64,000 nt of DNA from Cryptomeria japonica (lineage: Eukaryota > Streptophyta > Pinopsida > Cupressales > Cupressaceae). Each line of letters begins with the position of its first letter. Position 1 is the first letter of the stretch. Both the position numbers and the translations under genes were made by a program. The notes beneath the pieces were generated by a model. That model searched no databases and was not told the DNA's origin. It was given only the letters and a program-made list of their open reading frames with translations. Shown here piece by piece: positions 52,901-62,907 of this stretch. The stretch lies in assembly GCF_030272615.1 (NCBI RefSeq), contig NC_081414.1, positions 337,756,502 to 337,820,501 on the forward strand, written 5' to 3'.

Positions 52901-53132
52901 GAGGAAAACCGGCCGCCTTAATGATGCCACTCTCTATTATTCTCCGGGCGACAGGTGATGGCTTGCCGATGTAAGGGACCTCTCGGAACTTCTTCGTGCT
53001 AAAGTTTCCCAAGTTTGTATCTCCAATGTTGCTCCACTTGGACACGATCTTGGTCTCCACCTCTTCAGTCTTCTGATCTTCTTTCATGAGAGCCGAGCGA
53101 CTGGTGGATGCTCCCGCCTTTGGGGTCGCCAT
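49911..53132 (-). CDS. Envelope-position ORF, 1,073 aa (element D)
   Basis: Intact. One synonymous change was found (C at 53070, AAA to AAG Lys). Putative intron 53135-53340, TATA-like motif 53752-53759. Confidence 0.8.
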   Translation of the reverse strand: MATPKAGASTSRSALMKEDQKTEEVETKIVSKWSNIGDTNLGNFSTKKFREVPYIGKPSPVARRIIESGIIKAAGFPPAIQCHELMIECARHYNPQSRTIVSNEGNTLAYLSEEAISEAFHLPEHRDMIYKSIEGARSVYDDDPDACLSIINKNWLLKSRPRLSKVPNTPHRIDFQEEYRDLITMLNRVTGAPHAFYFEKWMFYFIQVIVQGKGTIHWARIISHCLDVQLRRLRATKSFHMSSYVIYALIRSVEYAGLPHRGVIGRGPGEVRVCESYTYLHHPPGKNYKLINDTFTMNITRTLQGGIHNRLSQDAQELIKRYGAWFIQFPKFTYIRVYGCPLPPYMLPRYPTDRIVLLEVTRQLAAYVKAFRHRHQNGVQVPIILGNSVEVCPNVSAMDDAERELALYPFSSFAWRNSFDPHGHLEETVGRRFRHEYQIEDFMMNLLDDLEVKRKIHSRLPLDFIRKCKIYRVADQAQDNGRHIQSSYDRESKTISLNWNEPEAVDLDDLMAPVLSCTRRWVDIQHQKLREQGIAMSFTLEEKPAEGGASVSEGNPNPRNSGEGNLRCASEGNLHPRGSKRKERSEKKEPSKKKKGANKDQTPGTSSRPEDRTVRVEESMESMVQNDRQEEEQAQHVSSDGSLQDYDLDNDNEVTSPPRQEEVVHKEIQVQETRSNIPDWLKERLTKVIVIEDEDSAIDLESLVGRSHMTTEKKKATKMSKMIRDETGSRKLQIATPAADKYEGEILAEDYHIQTIELGPSTAEQTLDDATDTFEALKDKFREEVEKNRKLEREVGAWRTYFSHINEPLGRQDPVRSPLQALPLQSINEAERFRNMVQRTCNWMDRSHTVAIEFITRMSKITHQAIQVLEIIHRLMATVAAFAHTKDVVIPVLRVIRHTSRKILAQERILEGDSHSLFQWSTLLHIKSVLFEDISVRCGQVEEVINPIQDRVFEVLRTILGRRIEVETDVDLQEFEDRITIIFRKDADVTDEQYDQMYATMLLIDRTKELEPTWDTALLDAFDQVIHLEESIKNLPEIPITEIEGIVTKFIAYAKKENWKGNKILDERLLQMT

Positions 53133-54084
53133 ACCTACACAACATTTCATTATAAGAAATAGATTTTGCAATAAATAACGTAGATAAGAGAGATAGGTTT
53201 TAGGAAACCTCATGATAAGTCCCTAGAGTTATCATTTCCTAAAAAAAAACAACGATTGAGCTAAGAGATTCAAAATTTCAAAATTCAAAAATGAAATATG
53301 ACGATGAATGAATAAAGCAATAACAATTAAATCGCCATACCTTGATAGAGAGCTAACTCTAGAATGCAAAAACAAAATTCGCCTAGGCAAAATTTGAGGT
53401 ATAAGATAATCTTCAATATGATTCCCTCAAAATATACTTCGCCACCTCTGGAGAGAACGTGATCTTCAAGTAATGCCTTAGACGTGGTCTTAAATGATCT
53501 CCAAATTCGCCCTTGGTGTGGTCTTCAAATTCGCACCACCTTTTGATAACTACGCGCCACCCTTGGATGAATGAAATTCGCACCACCTTTGGCCTTCAAC
53601 GCAATTCGCACTCCACACAAGATGATACTAGCGCCACCTTTGGTTTGAAATCGCACCACCTTTGAACACACTTCGCACTATATTCGCCTCTTCTTGATTC
53701 GCATGAAGAAAGGTAAAAATGATTATGTAAAAATGAACGTTTCACTCCCCTTATAAATAGCGCTCATACCCTTTCACCTCTTAGGCCGACTTGACAAATA
53801 AAACCATTTTTTAAATGATTTGCAATAAAATAACAAGGCCGACTTGCCTAATTGGGCGCTTCAAATCGATTTTTATATTAATTAAATAATTAATTATTAA
53901 TGCCTTGCGTTTTTTTAAATGAGAATTTCGATTTTTAATAAAGGCAAAAAATAATTAATAAAAGATAACGCCATATTAAATGCTAAATAAAAATGGATTT
54001 TCAATTTTTTAATCGATTTAGCATTTAAGGAAATTTAAATTTGTTTGTTTGGCGCCAAAATTGGAAAACAAAGGGACGTACCTC

Positions 54085-55873
54085 ATCGCTCTGGTCCCTT
54101 GGAGAGGGACAGGAGCGATTCACCATTTTGTCTTGACTTTTGCATTTCTTACGTCCAACTCCTTCATCTCCACGTTAAAAATCGATCACCTTGATGGTCC
54201 TTCGAATTTGATCGCCTTGTGTGCGCATATGGGTGTCCTTTAAGTGCACATCGCCCTGGTCCTTGTCCAAAGGACAGGAGCGATCTTCTTGTTTTCATGT
54301 CTATCTTGCATCTTTTAACTTCGATTTTTTTATTGTGGGCGAATAGCATCCTTTGTTCGTGTCTTTTGCGCTTATTCCATTTGCTCGCATGAAGTTTTGA
54401 GTGTATTAAAGGGATCATCGCCCTTGTCCCTTGGAGAGGGACAGGAGCGATCCATGTCCTTTCCTTGACCTTGTCAACTTTGCACTTCGATCTTCATTGT
54501 AATGCCCTTCAAACGTCGTCCTTCACCTTACCTAACCTTGCTTCGCTTTGATCTTTGAAGGAACGTGCGTGCTTTTGATGATATCGCCCTGGTCCTTGTC
54601 CAAAGGACAGGAGCGATGTGAGGCTTTTACATTATTTGGCAATGTTTGGACGTTCAACACTTTTGCAAATTATCTTCAAACGATGCCTTGGACCATATGC
54701 TATCTTAAGACGTCTTGACTTAGCTTGATCTTGAAGCAAAACAAGGAATCCAAAGCAAATCGCCCTGGTCCCTTGGAGAGGGACAGGAGCGATATAGTCT
54801 CCATGCTCAAAATAATGATCATTTCACGTTCAAAACTCTTGTTTATCATCCTTTTACCATACCATGGACCCTCTAAAACATTGCAATGTCTTGTCCTTAC
54901 GTAAATTTTGCATGAAATGGCCAATGCATCTAACATCGCCTTGGTCCCTTCCTAAGGGACAGGAGCGATCTATGTTATAGGGTGTCAATTTCTTCATTTT
55001 AACGTCCTTTGAGTGTTTGCGCATGATGAAGACGCCTTGAAATGTCCCTCGCCACCTTGTCTTGACTTGTGTCGACCTTGAACTTCGGAGGAACGACCTT
55101 GAACTTGCGTAGGGAGTATTATCATCAATGTATCGCCCTGGTCCCTTGGAGAGGGACAGGAGCGATCCTTCCCTTGTGGCCACTACCTCACTTTGCCAGG
55201 TTCCAAGTTTATATTCAACGGATTCGTCCCTCTTCACTCCATTTGTCCATGCCTCGACATCATCTGTAACTTTGCAAGAAAAGCAATTATATCAAAAATC
55301 GCTCTGGTCCCTTCCTGAGGGACAGGAGCGAACTAGGCATTTAACACTGTTATGGACGTCCCAAAAATCTTCAATTTATATTCAATGCGTTCATCTCATG
55401 TTTTCCCTTGTTTTTGAACGTAAACTTTCCTTGACCTTTGTCTGGATTTTGCATAATGAAGGAAATCGCTCTGGTCCCTGGGAGAGGGACGAGAGCTACA
55501 AGGTACCTCGCCCTGGTCCCTTGGAGAGGGACAGGAGCGATTTGGTCAATATAGGTCATTCTCCTTCGTTTTTGCATCTCAAATTATATTCATTTGGCAA
55601 AGTATCTTCCTTCGGACGTCCTCCAATTGCTGAGTCATCAAAATCTTGCATGGACATGGCGAAATTTGAATTGTAGCTCCGGTCCTTCACTGAGGGACAG
55701 GAGCGATTTTCCTTCTGGAGGCCTTTCCGCGCTCATGAAAATCTTCAATTTATATTCAAATGAAAGATCTTGTCGTTCTCTATCACTTCAAACGTAAAAT
55801 TTGTCCGGACTCTGCAAGGACAATGAGATATTTGAAAATGAGCTCCCGTCCTTCACTGAGGGACAGGAGCGAT
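54085..55873. repeat. Palindrome array (element D)
   Basis: Twelve cores as elsewhere. The sixth core has the consensus G at 54962. A private T at 55244 lies in the spacer between the seventh and eighth cores. Confidence 0.9.
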
Positions 55874-57261
55874 TTTGCTCCTACAGGCCAAAATAACAAG
55901 ATTTTTCACATTTTAACACTTCACGAGGCGAAAACAAATCAATTCCAATGCCTAGGATCAAACTTCAAAAAAGTCAAAATTTGGTCAAAATATTCAATCA
56001 GACAAAAATTCACATTGACGGTCATCATTTAAACAAGTTTAAGCTCTGCATGAACATTCCAATTGAAAATTAGACCATTTTGGCGAAATCATTGCATTCA
56101 AAATTTGCATTCTAGAAAAGAAAGCTCAAAAGCTCTCAAAAATGACTGGATTTTGGCTTGAAAAGGCAAGATTTAAAACCCTAAGGCTTAGCCCTAAATC
56201 CAGACAACTAACGGACTAACAAAACCCTAAAAACGAAAGCGAAAACAAGCGAAAAAGAGGGGGTCCCCATTTGCGATGGGGCGATGTGTGAAATGGTCAC
56301 AACATCTGGCGACACCACTGAGAAATGTTGCAAAACATTTGGGAATCAATCTTTCTAAAAGAAGACCCAGAAAACCTCCCTCAACAAAACCAGGAGTTAA
56401 GAAACACTTACAAGAAGAGACCATCATATTGAGACAAAGTATCAAGTCCACAATTACCCATGTGTGTGCAAATGCGTTAATTCCCCTCAACAAGACAATC
56501 ATGATCTCCAAGTTCCCCTGTGATAAGCTACATAGTTCGTCTAAACTCCAAAAGCATCCTGGATAGAGCCTCGCTGCCAGTCAGACGTCCATAGTCCCGA
56601 CGAGGTTATCGCCGCAAGCTCACGAACATTGCTCCATTGCCAGTCAGGCGTCTATAGCCCCGATGGAGTTACTCGCATATTCCCTTTAGCCAATTTGATA
56701 TTTCCTTTTAGCTCATTTCTTTTCTTTTGATTTTTTCTCATCTTTTCAACTTTTCTTTTGATACTGCTTTTCAGTTCTGTCAATTCTTTGGCTTGTGAGT
56801 AACGAAACTCACTAGGGTTTGAGGATTGCGGTGGCGCTGAAGCTAGACTTTAGATTTTTCACTGATCACAGCTTCGCCTGTAAACCATAATGACTCGGAG
56901 ATTATAAGTGTGTGAAATATAATAACTGGAGGACAAAAATACGTGAGTTCAATAAGCTAATCTACTTCAATGCAAATATGTCCTGACTCAAAGCTTCATT
57001 AAAAGAAACTCCCTCAGTAATTCCAAAAGACCTCATGATTTTCCAAATGCATCCAACAATCCAGCAGGAAGTCAGAGCGTTATATAACAAAATCACCCAA
57101 TGTCAAATGGATACCCCTCAGGACAAAAACAACTAACCTAAAAAAAACAAAAGCACCTAAACTAAGAAAAACAAAAGGCAAACCAACGCGAGAAAAACAA
57201 ACAAACGGAAAACGACGAAAGCAAACTAAACTAGCTATATACAAGGGAAGGCCTTGGCATT
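55874..57261 (-). other. Pol-distal noncoding region (element D), with twin hairpins
   Basis: Equivalent to 8945-10332, hairpins at 56568-56669. No difference from the first copy was seen. Confidence 0.7.
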
Positions 57262-60200
57262 TTAGGATTGGAAATAGTGTTTGAGATATCTCCCATTGAC
57301 AGGCAACGGAATGTCCTCTCCAGTTAAAGTCTGCAACCTAAATGCATTTTCTCCCAATATCTCTGAAATTTGATAAGGACCTTTCCAAAGCTTATCAAAC
57401 TTATCATGTTCTCCTCTTTTCTCATGCGCTTTGTCCCAATACAGGACGAGATCCGAAATTCGGAACGCCTTGACTCTTGCTTGTCGATCAAACCATCTCT
57501 TCACCACTCCTTGATGTTTAGCGAAGTTATCTAGTGCTTGATCTCTTTTCTCTTCTAGGTTCATCAACTGTGTCAACCTGGCCTGTACCGCATCAGTGTC
57601 TTCCATGTACTCCTGAATAAATCTCAAGGTTGGAATCCTGAGTTGCATAGGGAAGACTGGGTCTTGGCCATAGACTAGGAAATAAGGCGAAATGCCTAAT
57701 GCGTTCTTTGTTCTGATTCTGTCTGCCCATAAAGCAAATCTCAGCTGGGTGTGCCATTCTCTGGGGCTTCTCTCTAATAATTTCTTGATAACACTGAGCA
57801 AATTTTTGTTTGTGGATTCTGCTAATCCATTACCCTGAGGATAATAATTTGATGAAAACTTGAGGGTTATCCCGTACTCAAAAGCCCAATTTGAGAATCT
57901 CAATGATGTGAATGCCGATCCATTGTCGCAAACCAACGCATAGGGACATCCAAACCTTGTGATTATGTTCTCTTCTAGAAACTTGATTACAACTTCCGTG
58001 GAACAAACCTTAAGTGCCTGTGCCTCTGACCATCTGGTACAATAATCTGTAGCTGTAATGATGTACTTATGTTGTGCTGAGGATGCGGGGTTGATGACAC
58101 CAATAAAGTCCATTCCCCATTTAGCAAATGGTCTGGCTTCCATCACCGGATTCAGTGGCATGGCAGGATTTCTCTCTCTTATAGCTGCGACTTGACATGT
58201 GTGGCAAGTCTTAATGTGATTGAACGTATCTTTAAAAAGCGTAGGCCAGTAATATCCTGCTCTTAGGATCTGGTGAGCTGTGGCGAGGTTGGCTCCATGT
58301 CCGGTTCCAAACTTAGAATGGAAATGTTCAATTATCTGCTTTGCTTCGTCTTTGCCAACACATCTCAGGTACACTCCTTCATAGTTCTTGCGGTATAAAA
58401 CAGATCCTCGAAGCATGTAATGTTGACACTTTAATCTTAATGCTCTCTTTTGTGTAGGTGTCATATGAGCAGGACATTTGTGATTAAGCAAATATGTCAC
58501 AATGTCTTTGTACCATTCATCAGGCGTGACATCCTCTAATTCGTAAATTTGTTGGACTAATCCTGGCCCATCTATTGCCAATGTCTGCGCCAAAGCTTGT
58601 CCTCGGACAAGTTTCATGGGCTGTATCTCGATGTCAAATTCTTGGATAATGGCGACCCACTTTCCTCTTCTTTCACCTAATTCATTTTGCATGAGAAGAG
58701 TCTTGACTGCCGCATCAGGTACTATTGCATAAATCTTGGCTCTCAGGAGGTAATGTCTGAACTTCTTTACTGCCTTTACTAATGCGTATGCTTGCTTTTC
58801 AATGTTTGGATATCTCAATTCTGCATCTTTCAACGGGGTGCTCATGAAAGCAATCGGGTTTTCATCCCTCTCTTCACTTCTTTGGGTGAGAATGGCGGTA
58901 CAAGTGTATTCGGAAGCGAAGGAATATAAATAAAATGGTTTGAGATAATCAGGACTAATCAAGACTGGCGCCTCCATGATGGCGGTCTTTATTTCTTCAA
59001 ATGCCCTTCTGGCTTGTGGAGTCCACTCAACCTTTGCATCTTTCTTTAACATTTCATTCAATGGTCTGACAATCTCGGCAAATCCGGTAATGAATTTTCG
59101 GACGAAGTTGATTTTGCCGAAAAATGATTTGAGCTCTTTCTTGCTTGCTGGCAAATTGATAGTAGATATGGCCCTCACCCTTTCAGGATCAATAGATATT
59201 CCTTTCTCTGAGATGACATGTCCTAAAAGCTTTCCTTCTGTGACTCCAAATATGCATTTCTTCGGATTAAGGGAGACACCGTATCTTCTACATCTTTGGA
59301 AGACTCTTCTCAAATCGTCCACATGATCTTCTCTCTGCCTAGAGAAAACTGTGATATCATCCATATATATAATAATGCTTTTACCAATTAAATCTCTGAA
59401 AGCGATATCCATAGCTCTCTGGAATGTGGCCCCGGCGTTTATGAGTCCAAAAGGCATTCTCTTATAGGCAAATGTTCCCCATTTGGTGGTGAAAGCAGTC
59501 TTTATTCGATCTTCAGGTTCGACTAGGACTTGATTGTATCCTGAATATCCGTCTAGGAAGGACATCATCTGCGATCCATTGACGATCTGCAGTACTTCAT
59601 CTAATGATGGGAGCGGATAGTTATCTTTCTCTGACGCTCTATTAAGATTTCTGAAATCCACACACAATCTGATCTCTCCATTTTTCTTTCTAACAGGTAC
59701 CAGGTTGGCGACCCACGTCGAGTGTCTTACTGGGAAGATGATTTTAGCTGTGAGTAACTTCTTCACTTCTTGGTATATCAGCGGTTCTAACAAAGGATTG
59801 ACGGGTCTTTGTCTTTGCCTGAATGGCTTGCTTCCTGGCTTCAACGGGATTGTGTGAGTGATAATCGCAGTGTCGTAGGTCTTGAGATCTTCATAGCTCC
59901 ATGCAATGACATCTGGGAAGTCCCTCATGTTTTTTAGGATTCCATCTTTTTCAGTCGCTGTGCAGGACTTTCCAATGAAAACATTCTTAACTTGTGTCTC
60001 GTCACCTAGATTGATCGCGTCACACATATTGCCTTCTACACTGTGATTCTTCTTTTCTTTCAACTTGTCAGGATCAAAAATCCTTTCTAATTCAACCATT
60101 CCTTTCGGAATAGTGTTTGTCTTTAAGTTCAGGACTCCTTCGGCATCGAACTCAGCTTCACCCACTTCATCTTCATCTATGATCTGTGTTAAGAAAACGT

Positions 60201-62907
60201 CCGTGCTGGTTAGGAAGTCTAGAATGTGCTTGTCGTCTTCGAAAACTTGGAAATTGGTAATGTTATCTGGGACTGAAGGAACTGATATTAACTCGATTGT
60301 AAACTTCTTTAATCCTTCCATTGCTAATGGAATCAATGAGCTCGCGGCCTGTGCAAGTGAATTGGCCACTTGATTCTGATGTCTATAAATTGAATTGATA
60401 TTGAAAGCTTCAAAACTTTCAATTAGATCCCAGACTCGATTCCTATACTTGGTTAGCCTTTTGTCATGACAGACATATTGCTTCCTGATTTGCCTTATTG
60501 CGATTTCTGAGTCTCCGTATACTTGCAGTATCTTTGCCCCCTTTTGGATGGCTAACAGTAATCCATGGACCAAAGATTCATATTCTGCTACGTTGTTGGT
60601 GCAAGGGAACTGTAATCTGTGAGCGGCAAGGTATGTTTCTCCTTTAGGACTAATTAATTCATATCCGGCTCCGGATCCTTGTTTGGACTTAGATCCGTCG
60701 AACCTTAGTGTCCATATCTGATTTTCTTGATTGTCTGTTTCTGGACTTTCATGACTTTCATCTGTTGTATCGGACGAAACTTCATCTTCTACAGAACTTT
60801 CGGTGTCTGTAGAGCTTTCATTCTCTGAATCTTGAGCTTCCTCTACAATTAGTGTCTGCGGGATTCTTTTGTTTACTTGCTCCAATGCGGTCTGGCATAA
60901 AGCACAAGATAATTCCGAGTGGACGGCATTGTGAATTCTACACCAATTCGGAAGGAGCAACTCTCGAACAGATGCTATATTGCCAAGTTGTACACTTTGC
61001 TGGATGTTTCTTTGTACAAACCTTCTGAAGTTTTCAAACATCCCTTCGTCCTCTTGGTCGGATCCTTGATCGCTTTCAATGACGATCTCAGTTGACTCCA
61101 TGACCTCTTGTTGGGTATCTTCATCTTGTATGTCTTGTATCATTAAGATCTCTTCTACTTTTGGTTTATATGTTCCTAGGTCGGATTCTAAAAATAGAAC
61201 TTCGTTGTCCTCTCCATATTCAGTTATCATCAATCTCAACCTTGGGGTGCTATCAATTTTAATCTGGTTCGGGACTCCTCTCCATGGTAGCCACATGTGT
61301 GCAAAATCGGTCGATACATATCCATTCAATTTTCGGGACCAATCTCGACTCAGGAGCATTCCATATGAATCTGGAATATCCACTACTGATATATCTATAA
61401 AATTCTGGATCCTTGGATCTGCGGCCAATTGCATGTGAATGTTGTTCAATTCTCCCATGACTGGAACTTCTGTCTTGTCAAGCTGAGTGACTTTTCTCTT
61501 GGTAGGTGCGGGAGTTATTCCCAGTCTTTGACAAACGGCTAAAGGCATGACATTGCTTGAGGCTCCGGAATCATAAAGGCAATTGTGTAATAGCTTTCCA
61601 AATATTCTGACTGATAACAGGAACGGGGCCGGTTCGTCCTTTCCTTGAGAAGGCACTGAATTTCCTTCACTTGATTCTTGATGTTTAACTTGATTAATCT
61701 TCGAGTAATCTTCCTTCGCTGGGCTCTCCTCTTTCGAGTGACTGGCTTGGTTTGCAGATTTTCCTTTTTTAACCACATCTTTCTTGATTGCGACCTCCTT
61801 TTCGGGAAGAACCAAGTTAGTAGTGAGGTTCTCTTTGACTGTAGGCTGAGCTTTCTTTGCTTCGCCTCTTTTGAGTAATACTTTTCCTTCCAACATATCT
61901 TCCTTTTTAGCTGGGAAGGTTATAGTTTGAACCATGCACTTATTTTGCTCGGGTTGTTCTTGAGAATCGGCTTCCTCTTGAGTCACATTGATAGTGGCTT
62001 GAATATTTGACCTTGTTGCACTAGGTTCACTCAAACTATTGATCACTGCCTCTTTAATTTCAGACACTTTGAGCAACTCGTAGAGTGGTAAACTTACCTT
62101 AACTTTCTTGAGTTCATCTAACACCAAGGCGGCCAATCTTTTCGTTTCATTTCCCGCAGGAGGTGAAATATTTCTTCTTTGTCTGTATTCTTGAGTGTTT
62201 TGTGGATATTCAGGGACGTTGCTAGCTTGGGGATCCGGTGGAGTTGAAAAATTGTTTGGAGGAATCGATGTTGTCAATGGTTCGGGATTTCTCTGATTCC
62301 TGTGATAAACTCTTTGGTTTGCACCTCCTGACGATTGGTGGAATACTTCCTTGATTCCTTCTACTAAAACACTGTCGTTCAATGGTGGGAAATAGTATTC
62401 TGAATCCTCTACAGGTCCATTTGCAGATGCTGGCGGAAACTGAGATCCTGGTGGTAACATCGGTCCATTGGCCGATTCTGGAGGAAATCTCCCATTTTGT
62501 TCTTGACTAATTTCTTCTTGTGAATATCTGCAGGTTTCAACGATCATGGCTTGACCATACTGCGTGGTTGGAACAATTTCATACCCTGTGGTGGGAGGAT
62601 TTTCAGGCGGATTGGTAGTGCGCATCTCTTGTTGGAAAATGTCGGCTGCAATCTTGAATTCAGGACACTGCAACTCGGAATGTTGGTTCGTGTTGTGGAG
62701 TCTGCACCAACTAGACAAGGCTGCTTCGACTAAAAACACTTTGCCCGAAGAGGGGTTCTCTTGACTTTGCGCATTTGGTGGATTGTCCAAGGGCGTCACC
62801 ACATTTCCATTGTTGGGAGCTGTATTCCATGGTCTTCTTTGGAAACCTTGATTGTTATTTCCTTGATAATTGTTTCTGAATCCTGGATTATTATTCCCTT
62901 GGAAATT
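57262..62907 (-). CDS. pol: pol polyprotein (element D)
   Basis: Full-length pol frame following the TAG at 62908-62910. Protein identical to the first copy. Confidence 0.93.
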   Translation of the reverse strand, partial: NFQGNNNPGFRNNYQGNNNQGFQRRPWNTAPNNGNVVTPLDNPPNAQSQENPSSGKVFLVEAALSSWCRLHNTNQHSELQCPEFKIAADIFQQEMRTTNPPENPPTTGYEIVPTTQYGQAMIVETCRYSQEEISQEQNGRFPPESANGPMLPPGSQFPPASANGPVEDSEYYFPPLNDSVLVEGIKEVFHQSSGGANQRVYHRNQRNPEPLTTSIPPNNFSTPPDPQASNVPEYPQNTQEYRQRRNISPPAGNETKRLAALVLDELKKVKVSLPLYELLKVSEIKEAVINSLSEPSATRSNIQATINVTQEEADSQEQPEQNKCMVQTITFPAKKEDMLEGKVLLKRGEAKKAQPTVKENLTTNLVLPEKEVAIKKDVVKKGKSANQASHSKEESPAKEDYSKINQVKHQESSEGNSVPSQGKDEPAPFLLSVRIFGKLLHNCLYDSGASSNVMPLAVCQRLGITPAPTKRKVTQLDKTEVPVMGELNNIHMQLAADPRIQNFIDISVVDIPDSYGMLLSRDWSRKLNGYVSTDFAHMWLPWRGVPNQIKIDSTPRLRLMITEYGEDNEVLFLESDLGTYKPKVEEILMIQDIQDEDTQQEVMESTEIVIESDQGSDQEDEGMFENFRRFVQRNIQQSVQLGNIASVRELLLPNWCRIHNAVHSELSCALCQTALEQVNKRIPQTLIVEEAQDSENESSTDTESSVEDEVSSDTTDESHESPETDNQENQIWTLRFDGSKSKQGSGAGYELISPKGETYLAAHRLQFPCTNNVAEYESLVHGLLLAIQKGAKILQVYGDSEIAIRQIRKQYVCHDKRLTKYRNRVWDLIESFEAFNINSIYRHQNQVANSLAQAASSLIPLAMEGLKKFTIELISVPSVPDNITNFQVFEDDKHILDFLTSTDVFLTQIIDEDEVGEAEFDAEGVLNLKTNTIPKGMVELERIFDPDKLKEKKNHSVEGNMCDAINLGDETQVKNVFIGKSCTATEKDGILKNMRDFPDVIAWSYEDLKTYDTAIITHTIPLKPGSKPFRQRQRPVNPLLEPLIYQEVKKLLTAKIIFPVRHSTWVANLVPVRKKNGEIRLCVDFRNLNRASEKDNYPLPSLDEVLQIVNGSQMMSFLDGYSGYNQVLVEPEDRIKTAFTTKWGTFAYKRMPFGLINAGATFQRAMDIAFRDLIGKSIIIYMDDITVFSRQREDHVDDLRRVFQRCRRYGVSLNPKKCIFGVTEGKLLGHVISEKGISIDPERVRAISTINLPASKKELKSFFGKINFVRKFITGFAEIVRPLNEMLKKDAKVEWTPQARRAFEEIKTAIMEAPVLISPDYLKPFYLYSFASEYTCTAILTQRSEERDENPIAFMSTPLKDAELRYPNIEKQAYALVKAVKKFRHYLLRAKIYAIVPDAAVKTLLMQNELGERRGKWVAIIQEFDIEIQPMKLVRGQALAQTLAIDGPGLVQQIYELEDVTPDEWYKDIVTYLLNHKCPAHMTPTQKRALRLKCQHYMLRGSVLYRKNYEGVYLRCVGKDEAKQIIEHFHSKFGTGHGANLATAHQILRAGYYWPTLFKDTFNHIKTCHTCQVAAIRERNPAMPLNPVMEARPFAKWGMDFIGVINPASSAQHKYIITATDYCTRWSEAQALKVCSTEVVIKFLEENIITRFGCPYALVCDNGSAFTSLRFSNWAFEYGITLKFSSNYYPQGNGLAESTNKNLLSVIKKLLERSPREWHTQLRFALWADRIRTKNALGISPYFLVYGQDPVFPMQLRIPTLRFIQEYMEDTDAVQARLTQLMNLEEKRDQALDNFAKHQGVVKRWFDRQARVKAFRISDLVLYWDKAHEKRGEHDKFDKLWKGPYQISEILGENAFRLQTLTGEDIPLPVNGRYLKHYFQS

